A DNA stretch of 25,220 nucleotides. It comes from an uncultured Verrucomicrobiota bacterium (GTDB taxonomy: Bacteria > Verrucomicrobiota > Verrucomicrobiae > Verrucomicrobiales > DEV007). The notes under the pieces were generated by a model that ran no database searches, had not been told where the DNA came from, and saw only the letters and a list, made by a program, of their open reading frames with translations. Made by a program: the position numbers and the translations under genes. The stretch spans positions 1-25,220 of the forward strand of contig CACJBM010000027.1 in assembly GCA_902591645.1 (NCBI GenBank), given 5' to 3'. Below, one piece after another: positions 17,401 through 22,944 of the stretch (positions are counted from its first letter, which is position 1; every line of letters starts with the position of its first letter).

Positions 17401-18346
17401 TCTCAGAGGATCCTCCCTGACTCCTACTGGCCAGAGTTTCTGCATCAATTTTTCCTTCGGGCATTGAGTCCCTGAAAGCTTCTACGCCGTTTACATACAC
17501 GACGGCCCCGTCATCACGTAATAGCTTGAATAACATGCTGGAGAATCCTTCGACTTGATTAACTTCAATGCTTGTACGGAAATAGGTCGTGACTGCACGT
17601 GGGGCAGTACTAAAGTCTCCATCCCCGTCTCCGACTAGGGTTGCCTCGTCACCCTCATTGTAACCGAGTTGGGACGGTCCGCTCTTCCAATTATCAGTGT
17701 TAGAGGAGTCCGTGGCCCAGTCAGATTCGGTAAGGTCACTGTCGTTATCTAAGTATTCCCAGGTATCGCCCGAGCTGATGAATTTTTTTGGCCCACCAGC
17801 AACAGTTGCTGTGGTTACAGGAAAACCTGAAGCTCTCCAGTTCCCTCCAAGATCATTATCCAGTCCCGGATTGATGAGTTCGATCGATGGACTGGCCGAA
17901 GAAGACCCTCTCTCATCTCCGACCATGGGCCATGGGAATCCAAGCGAGTAATTTACCTCATCTACTTTATTTCCATCCGGATCACGCAGTATAATTTTTT
18001 CACCGGAATTCTTTAAGGTGGTACCGTTCTCGAATGGGCCAAGAGCATCACTAATTTTAAACTGAGACTCAATGGATTGAGGATTTTCTGCGATGACGAG
18101 ATAATTTCCAGCTCCTAAAGTGGTCCCTTCCTGAAAATTAAAATCGATGCCTTCGGAAAAATACCATCCGGACAAATCTACGGTCTCTTCGCCTGAATTA
18201 TATAGCTCGATGAATTCGGCACGTACAGTCTTATCACTTTCATCATAATGGATTTCATTGATGACGATCGTCTGGGCAATGCAAAGGAACGGACAAATGG
18301 TAAGGAGTCCGGTCAATGCAGACTTTAAAATGCGAGGAATAGACAT
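14480..18346 (-). CDS. Large secreted CotH-kinase / lamin-tail domain protein
   Basis: This 1288-residue protein begins with a Sec signal peptide (about 1-25, ending CIAQ). A lamin-tail domain follows (about 26-150: VINEIHYDES, EFIELYNSG, DLSGWYFS). Residues about 180-365 form a beta-rich region (DDGAVVYVNGVEAFRDSMP, NVIGVEVHQ) often found in verrucomicrobial surface proteins. A CotH domain spans about 520-930, with YRPRGG and KNFWKFDF near 580 and the signature VHPWDLDLTW near 800. A second lamin-tail domain (ITEIHYHPNE, FEYIELQN) begins near 1055, and the end (FEFNSVKGNAYHIEISDDL, KFFRVRKE) resembles a common verrucomicrobial C-terminal domain. CotH of Bacillus spores is an atypical protein kinase; whether this one phosphorylates anything is not known. 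It is divergent from the FG-GAP/ASPIC lipoprotein gene and is not followed by a co-directional gene before the tRNA. Confidence 0.9.
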   Translation of the reverse strand: MSIPRILKSALTGLLTICPFLCIAQTIVINEIHYDESDKTVRAEFIELYNSGEETVDLSGWYFSEGIDFNFQEGTTLGAGNYLVIAENPQSIESQFKISDALGPFENGTTLKNSGEKIILRDPDGNKVDEVNYSLGFPWPMVGDERGSSSASPSIELINPGLDNDLGGNWRASGFPVTTATVAGGPKKFISSGDTWEYLDNDSDLTESDWATDSSNTDNWKSGPSQLGYNEGDEATLVGDGDGDFSTAPRAVTTYFRTSIEVNQVEGFSSMLFKLLRDDGAVVYVNGVEAFRDSMPEGKIDAETLASRSQGGSSERTFYDHSVSPSLFINGTNVIGVEVHQRSTGSSDMSFDLELIGEVGGAVSNAAPTPGSRNRSYSSKSPPQLRQVKHGPVGRELERDKTIKSGEEVLVSVKATDPEGVAQISLEYQIVKPGDYIEYDDQRYNNDWVVMEMVDDGTRGDTTAADNTFSVIIPTSVQKNRHLIRYRILATDVSGVSIRGPYENDMGHNFAYFVYDGTPDWTGSARSNGPKTTFPGSLMSSIPTYFLLTKESSVTSSQFGGYGGSEYKWKGTLIYDGKVYDHIRYRPRGGVHRFQFGKNFWKFDFNRGRRFQARDRAGEKYKTKWDKLNFSSIVQQVNFGNRGEQGLFESVGFKLFELCGVESCKTHYVQFYVIDNASASGSNQYSTDYYGLFLAIEQMDGQFLDEHDMPDGNLYKIEGHSGSSNNQGPTQVTNRSDVSSFISGYRNKNPSADWWRENLDVEKYLSYRTIVEGIHHYDIAYGKNYFYYHNPETNKFQVHPWDLDLTWANNMYGNGNHDFKNKVANNSAFRTDYRNRVREIMDLIYNEDEGYKLIDEMVHDVWSPEGPTLVDADRRLWDNHPRLNHKDRYYDISPTRDFAGMIQVVKKYIISRGNWMRSSLLSDRNSIPQKPTIRFTGNGNFEASDLRFSTNNYRSQSNTAFSAMEWRLAEVYNPTVKGYVEKDPYIYEIQNPTLSGELTTFESNYQFIPTSARVGHTYRARVRHKDTQGRWSHWSDPVQFEVTSPETGTYVDSLRITEIHYHPNEANLTEQEKGWSTSDFEYIELQNVSGSDLNLTNLRLTKGVNFDFEDGTVIKSKAYLLVVRNRNAFESRFGAGLPIAGEWQEGNRLDNGGENLKLSYGAGIPIIEFTYDDTDPWPEGPDGNGFSLNLEDPENTQNHENAVSWYSGSASPGSIAIKAEPPLRLIVLEDPFRFEFNSVKGNAYHIEISDDLSKWTTVEKIVAEGSKTLHKPTLNPIEKVKFFRVRKE

Positions 18347-18354
18347 TTTTTACT

Positions 18355-18389
18355 TTGAGCAGTTGAGGTTTTTTGTTGAGCAGTCTCAA
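18355..18389. promoter_or_regulatory. Direct repeats upstream of the CotH gene
   Basis: TTGAGCAGT occurs at 18355-18363 and again at 18376-18384, exactly 21 bases (two helical turns) apart. The second copy is also the left half of an inverted repeat, TTGAG-CAGT-CTCAA, at 18376-18389. The elements lie 9-43 bases upstream of the CotH start codon in the divergent spacer, a position fitting a transcription factor site or 5' leader element. No factor is known. Confidence 0.35.
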
Positions 18390-18490
18390 ACGGACTTGGC
18401 TCATACCATAACGCTTTTTTCAGTTTCTGGGGAGGGATAATTTTCTTTGAAGCAAAGTTCATAAAATTGGGCTATAAATGGCCATTAGGA

Positions 18491-21400
18491 ATGGATAAAA
18501 AAATGAAGCCGTACCCGATCCTTTGTATATTTTTGCCCCTGATGTTTGGTTCGTGTGGTGGCGGATCGGCCCCAGAACAGCTTGCCCGTGATATTGAAAC
18601 GAAATGGGAGCCGATCCCTTTCAAAAAGATAGATGATTGGTTAGAGAGAAAAAAGTTGAGAGAAAATGAAATTTTGGCCGGCCCTAACGAGCTTAAGCAA
18701 AGTTCCGAATCAAGGTTCTACCGAAGGAATGGTCCAGCGATAGGAGTGGATTTTCGCAATCAACTCAATGATGAGAACATTAAAAACTATCTCTTAAGCG
18801 GTGCTGGTCTGAGCGTTGGAGACTTTGATAATAATGGATTGCCCGATCTTTTTTTAGTTTCTCAGGACGGGCCCAATAAACTTTTCAGGCAAACGGCTCC
18901 CTGGAAATTTGAGGACGTGACAGAAGAGGCAAAAATTGTTGATACCAATTCATGGGGATCAGGCGCTGCTTTTGCTGATATTAATAATGATGGGCGTCTT
19001 GATCTTTACGTATGTAACAAAGGAAATCCTGACGAAATTTATATAAATCAGGGCAATGGCACTTTCAGTGGTGGCTTTGTGGGAGGATCCAAAAAACCTT
19101 ACCGTGCACCTACGATGGTTGCCTTTGCTGATTATGACAGGGACGGGGATCTGGATTTTTATCGTACCGCGACACGCCTCATTTCGATTAATGAAATGTT
19201 CAAAGGCAAGGTCCTTACCAAAAAAGATAATAGTGGAATTGTCCGGGCACACTCGAGCCAGGCCGACCAGTTCGAAATGATTGACGGACTTCCCCGGGAA
19301 CTCGGTACCTATGACCGGCTCTTTCGTAATGATGGTTCAGGAGAGGGAGGCATGCCCAAGTTAGTCGACGTGACCCGTGATTCAGGTATAAATATTGCCC
19401 GCGAACATGGCCTCGCAGCTGTCTGGTGGGACTATAATGATGATGGTTGGCCTGACCTTTATGTATCCAATGATTTCCATACGCCGGATCATCTTTATCG
19501 AAATAATGGGGACTCAACATTTACCGAAGTTACGGAAGATTCCCTAGCTTACACTTCATGGAATTCGATGGGTAGCGATTTTGCGGACATCAATAATGAT
19601 GGTCTCTTTGATTATCTGAGTACGGACATGTCTGCCACGACTCATTTCAAGCAAAAGACAATGATGGGGGCAATGATAGACACTGCATGGTTCCTGGATA
19701 ATCTCGAGCCACGCCAGTACATGCGTAATGTGATGCATGTGAATACTGGTACCGGAAAATTTATTGATATCGCTTTCCATGCGGGCCTTGACAGCACTGA
19801 CTGGACCTGGGCTGCTATATTCGGTGATTTGGACAATGATGGATTTGAGGATGTGTTTTTTACCAATGGTATTGAAAGAAATGTTCAGGATTCAGACCAG
19901 ACCATTAGAATGCAGCAGGCAGGTGCCCGAGGTGCCAGTTCGGAGGAGCTCAGAAAAATGTTTCTCGATTCACCTCGGTTTAAAGAAAAGAACTTAGCTT
20001 TTCGTAACCGTGGGAACTTTAAGTTCGAGGAGTCAGGTAATGACTGGGGACTGAACGATGAGACCGTTAGCCATGGGGCTGTCCTCGCTGACCTTGATCG
20101 TGATGGTGATCTTGATGTCGTTGTCAATAATATGAATGATCCGGTCGGCATTTATATGAATTTGGCAAGCGATTCTCTCAAAAAGAACCCCGCTGATTTC
20201 AGTTCCATGCTTGTTAGTCTTAGGGGTGGGTCCAGTAATCATTTCGGGATTGGCGCTCGACTCAATTTGAAATTGTCTACCGGGGAATCCTTGAGCCGAA
20301 TTCTCACAAGTTCACGAGGTTATATGAGTGGATCCGAACCAGTCATTCATTTCGGATGGCCAGCGTCTGCACAAGCTGAATCATTAAATATTGAGTGGCC
20401 GAGCGGGCGCATTCAGTCCATTGAGGGGCTCGTATCGGGCTGGCATTACAGGGTCACTGAGTCAGGAACAGGAGCTATAGAATCTCCTGATAAAGTTTCG
20501 AATTCTAAGGATCGGTTATTCTCTCAGATCGATGAAGCTCTTGGGATTAATTTTACTCATAGTGAGAACTTTTACGATGATTTTGCTTCTCAACCCCTAT
20601 TACCTAACCGTCTTTCCAGATTCGGTCCGGCCCTTGCAATTGGTGACGTGGATTCTGACGGCGATAAGGATGTCTTCATTGGCGGAGCAAGGGACAGGCA
20701 AAGTGCTGTATTGATACAGAATGAGGAGGGCCAATTCGAACGCGTTTCATTCCCTGCTCTAAAGGCGGATCAAATTTATGAGGACGTTGATGCTCTTTGG
20801 TTCGATTTCGATAATGATGGTGATCAAGACCTCTATGTCGTTAGTGGTGGGGCTAGTCAGGAAGCCGGCCATGAGCATTATCAGGACCGGCTCTACATTA
20901 ACAATGGGTCAGGACAATTGACTCGTGCCCCTAAAGGCATTTTACCGGATTTAAAATTTAGTGGTAGTAGGGTCGCAGCTAATGATTTTGATAATGACGG
21001 GGACTTGGATCTTTTTGTTGGTTCCCGGTTCGTTCCTGGAAACTATCCGACTGGTCCCGAGAGTGTATTACTCATCAATGAGGGGGGGAAATTTACAAAG
21101 GGCCGATACGCTACCAGTTCATCAGGCATGGTCACTGATGTGAAATGGGCAGACATTGATGGTGACAAGCGGGCGGACCTTGTGTTGGCAACTGAGTGGG
21201 GTCCGGTCCGGGTTTACCAGAACAAGGATGATGGGTTTCATGAAATTACAGAGAGTCTGAGTCTTGATGATTTTAATGGCTGGTGGAACTGTGTTGTAAT
21301 CGGTGACGTGGATCAGGACGGGGACAACGATATAGTTGCGGGGAACTTTGGTACTAATACCAAGTACAGTGCATCAGTTAAAAAACCTGCGACAATTTTT

Positions 21401-21988
21401 GCGGCTGATTTTGGTGGCGATGGAAAAATGCAGCTCGTTGAGGCTCAGTACAAGGAAGGAAAGTTACTTCCTGTCCGCGGTCGCAGTTGTTCGACCACGG
21501 CCATGCCGCATCTGATTGACAGGGTCCCCACTTATTCTTCCTTTGCGAGTAAGACCATTGGTGAAATTTATACAACCAAGGCAATCGAGGATGCCACACG
21601 CTTGGAAGTTAATACGCTTTCCACGATTCTCTTCCGTAATAATGGTAAAGGAAAGTTCACCGCTGAGCCCCTCCCATTACTTTCTCAAATGGCTCCGGCT
21701 ATGGATATTTCATTAAATGACGTCAATCGAGATGGCCGGAAGGACATTATCATTGCCCAAAACTTTAACGCTGCTCAAAGGGAAACCGGACGCATGAATG
21801 CAGGACTCGGTGTCATATTAATTGCGAAAGATGATGGTCAATTTGATGAAATTTGGCCCAATGATAGTGGATTTTTCTCAAGGGCCGACCCGAGGCGCCT
21901 AATTGCTACAGATCTTAATGGGGACGGCGCTTTGGAGTTACTTTTGAGCCAAAACAACGATAAATTACTGTTGTTTAGATCCAAATAG
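18491..21988 (+). CDS. FG-GAP/VCBS and ASPIC/UnbV lipoprotein (CRTAC-like)
   Basis: This protein of about 1165 residues has a lipoprotein signal ending in FGSC (Cys22 from the ATG at 18491), followed by GGG. A first propeller (about 100-560) carries repeated calcium-type turns: DFDNNGLPDL, DINNDGRLDLY, DYDRDGDLDFY, DYNDDGWPDLY, DINNDGLFDY, DLDNDGFEDV and DLDRDGDLDV. An ASPIC/UnbV domain follows at about 580-655 (GIGARLNLKLSTG, FGWPASAQAESLNIEWPSG). A second propeller (about 670-1165) has DVDSDGDKDVFIGG, DFDNDGDQDLYV, DFDNDGDLDLFVG, DVDQDGDNDIVAGN and DLNGDGALELLL. This layout is typical of large surface proteins in Bacteroidota, Planctomycetota and Verrucomicrobiota, sometimes linked to polymer use, but without a demonstrated activity. 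ATG codons at 18491 and 18503 are both plausible; AGGA at 18487-18490 touches the first and lies 12 bases before the second. Confidence 0.9.
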   Translation: MDKKMKPYPILCIFLPLMFGSCGGGSAPEQLARDIETKWEPIPFKKIDDWLERKKLRENEILAGPNELKQSSESRFYRRNGPAIGVDFRNQLNDENIKNYLLSGAGLSVGDFDNNGLPDLFLVSQDGPNKLFRQTAPWKFEDVTEEAKIVDTNSWGSGAAFADINNDGRLDLYVCNKGNPDEIYINQGNGTFSGGFVGGSKKPYRAPTMVAFADYDRDGDLDFYRTATRLISINEMFKGKVLTKKDNSGIVRAHSSQADQFEMIDGLPRELGTYDRLFRNDGSGEGGMPKLVDVTRDSGINIAREHGLAAVWWDYNDDGWPDLYVSNDFHTPDHLYRNNGDSTFTEVTEDSLAYTSWNSMGSDFADINNDGLFDYLSTDMSATTHFKQKTMMGAMIDTAWFLDNLEPRQYMRNVMHVNTGTGKFIDIAFHAGLDSTDWTWAAIFGDLDNDGFEDVFFTNGIERNVQDSDQTIRMQQAGARGASSEELRKMFLDSPRFKEKNLAFRNRGNFKFEESGNDWGLNDETVSHGAVLADLDRDGDLDVVVNNMNDPVGIYMNLASDSLKKNPADFSSMLVSLRGGSSNHFGIGARLNLKLSTGESLSRILTSSRGYMSGSEPVIHFGWPASAQAESLNIEWPSGRIQSIEGLVSGWHYRVTESGTGAIESPDKVSNSKDRLFSQIDEALGINFTHSENFYDDFASQPLLPNRLSRFGPALAIGDVDSDGDKDVFIGGARDRQSAVLIQNEEGQFERVSFPALKADQIYEDVDALWFDFDNDGDQDLYVVSGGASQEAGHEHYQDRLYINNGSGQLTRAPKGILPDLKFSGSRVAANDFDNDGDLDLFVGSRFVPGNYPTGPESVLLINEGGKFTKGRYATSSSGMVTDVKWADIDGDKRADLVLATEWGPVRVYQNKDDGFHEITESLSLDDFNGWWNCVVIGDVDQDGDNDIVAGNFGTNTKYSASVKKPATIFAADFGGDGKMQLVEAQYKEGKLLPVRGRSCSTTAMPHLIDRVPTYSSFASKTIGEIYTTKAIEDATRLEVNTLSTILFRNNGKGKFTAEPLPLLSQMAPAMDISLNDVNRDGRKDIIIAQNFNAAQRETGRMNAGLGVILIAKDDGQFDEIWPNDSGFFSRADPRRLIATDLNGDGALELLLSQNNDKLLLFRSK

Positions 21989-22117
21989 CATTTAGGAATC
22001 AAAAAACCTGTAAAAAGAAGACCCAAGGGCCAATTCATTTTGTAGCGGAAATGATATAAAAGCACTGGTTTTCTCTTGATTATTGATGATCTGAATGGTA
22101 AATAATTTGCCTCTAAA

Positions 22118-22843
22118 ATGAAAAACCCCATTAACCCCATTCTACTTTTCTTAATCATCACCTCTTTGGTATCTAATGGTGCCGTTACTATCCTAGGAGA
22201 TAACTGGGATGATATTGGCGCAGGTGCTACTAACGGACTCGGCACAGGCAATAATGCGGCCAAGACTGCATCGATAGCCGACCCGACTGGTTCAGGTCGT
22301 GGCAATGTGGGAGCCGTTGATATCGGAAAGCTTAAAGCAGATGGTACTGGTCCTTTAGGGACTTCCCCATGGGGAGAGCTTAGAGCGCCTTGGCCAGGAT
22401 CCATTGACCTTCCTGCTAATGCTATTGCCGGTACTGATACATTCACGATGCAGGCTGACATTTACATACCTTCGAATACGACATTTGATACGGATCCTAC
22501 TGGTAACGGTGCAGCTGACAGGTTCAATATGATCCTTCGCTGGAATGGCATCAATGCGGGAAACAATAACAAAAAATGGAACTGGGATTCTCTTGCTGCT
22601 GATACCTGGCACACTTTGAGTATGACTGGAACGATTAAGGAGCTTGATAATGATGGTAATCCTACCGTTTCTGTTATTCCAATCTTTAGTTTTTATGACA
22701 GATCAAATAACGCAGCGCCTGGTGTTGCCGCTTACATTGATAATGTCAGTATTTCAGTAACGACAAGTGCAATTCCTGAACCAAGCGTTGGTGTACTTGG
22801 AATCCTCGGTTCTCTGCTTTTCCTCAGGCGCCGTAGACGTTAA
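22118..22843 (+). CDS. PEP-CTERM protein with one copy of the novel module
   Basis: This 241-residue protein has a Sec signal peptide (about 1-21, ending SNGA) and one copy of an unrecognised beta-rich module at residues 23-218. Module hallmarks are GLGTGNNAAKT, GRGNVG, TSPWGELRAPWPGSI, RFNMILRWNGIN, NNNKKWNW, ADTWHTLSMTGTI and PGVAAYIDN. The C-terminus is a classic PEP-CTERM sorting signal: PEP at 220-222, a hydrophobic segment, then five arginines. Such proteins are processed by an exosortase, which is not encoded in this window, and are released to or held at the cell surface. The module is repeated in the next gene, so the two probably arose by duplication. Jelly-roll-like carbohydrate binding is possible (see the related module at 24796) but not shown. 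No clear Shine-Dalgarno sequence precedes the ATG. Confidence 0.9.
   Translation: MKNPINPILLFLIITSLVSNGAVTILGDNWDDIGAGATNGLGTGNNAAKTASIADPTGSGRGNVGAVDIGKLKADGTGPLGTSPWGELRAPWPGSIDLPANAIAGTDTFTMQADIYIPSNTTFDTDPTGNGAADRFNMILRWNGINAGNNNKKWNWDSLAADTWHTLSMTGTIKELDNDGNPTVSVIPIFSFYDRSNNAAPGVAAYIDNVSISVTTSAIPEPSVGVLGILGSLLFLRRRRR
22184..22771 (+). repeat. Novel module, copy in the PEP-CTERM gene
   Basis: This segment encodes the single-copy module of the PEP-CTERM gene. At the DNA level 22652-22677 is identical over 26 bases to 23437-23462 in the next gene, and the preceding ATTAAGGAGCTTGATA is shared as well. Compared with the downstream copies it has a short insertion before TSPWGE (residues LKADGTGPL). 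The DNA identity indicates fairly recent duplication or gene conversion. Confidence 0.8.
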
Positions 22844-22891
22844 AGTTTTCCTTATAATGATTTACGGGCTTTTCTCTGCAAAGAAAAAAGC

Positions 22892-22924
22892 GTTAAGCAT
22901 GCATTCATGCAAGAACTGTTAAGC
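22892..22924. promoter_or_regulatory. GTTAAGC direct repeats flanking a palindrome
   Basis: In the 101-base spacer between the two module genes, GTTAAGC occurs at 22892-22898 and 22918-22924, 26 bases apart. Between them lies the hairpin GCATG-CATT-CATGC at 22897-22910. It ends about 20 bases before the next start codon. It is not followed by a T run, so a regulatory site is more plausible than a terminator. Evidence is sequence pattern only. Confidence 0.3.
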
Positions 22925-22944
22925 TCTTCATTTTATTATTTGAT

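Noticed and set aside
18467..18490. Upstream TTG start for the FG-GAP/ASPIC lipoprotein
   Set aside because: It would add a charged and aromatic extension before the lipoprotein signal; the ATG codons at 18491 or 18503 give a normal signal peptide.
22066..22079. Possible intrinsic terminator in the spacer after the FG-GAP/ASPIC lipoprotein
   Set aside because: T-rich sequence is present, but I found no convincing stem before it in 21989-22117.
22096..22110. Sigma-54-like TGGTAAATAATTTGC (GG-N10-GC) upstream of the PEP-CTERM gene
   Set aside because: Transcription would start around 22121, inside the coding start at 22118, so it cannot drive this gene as annotated. The internal consensus bases are also poor.
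21838..22461. 207-codon antisense frame over the end of the lipoprotein and the PEP-CTERM gene
   Set aside because: It overlaps two well-supported genes on the other strand. Similar antisense frames over 22905-23399 and 23760-24113 repeat the same sequence because they mirror the novel module.
22866..22879. A second GG-N10-GC sigma-54-like match upstream of the multi-module gene
   Set aside because: Only the minimal GG and GC are matched, with weak flanking consensus; such matches are expected by chance in a spacer of this size.
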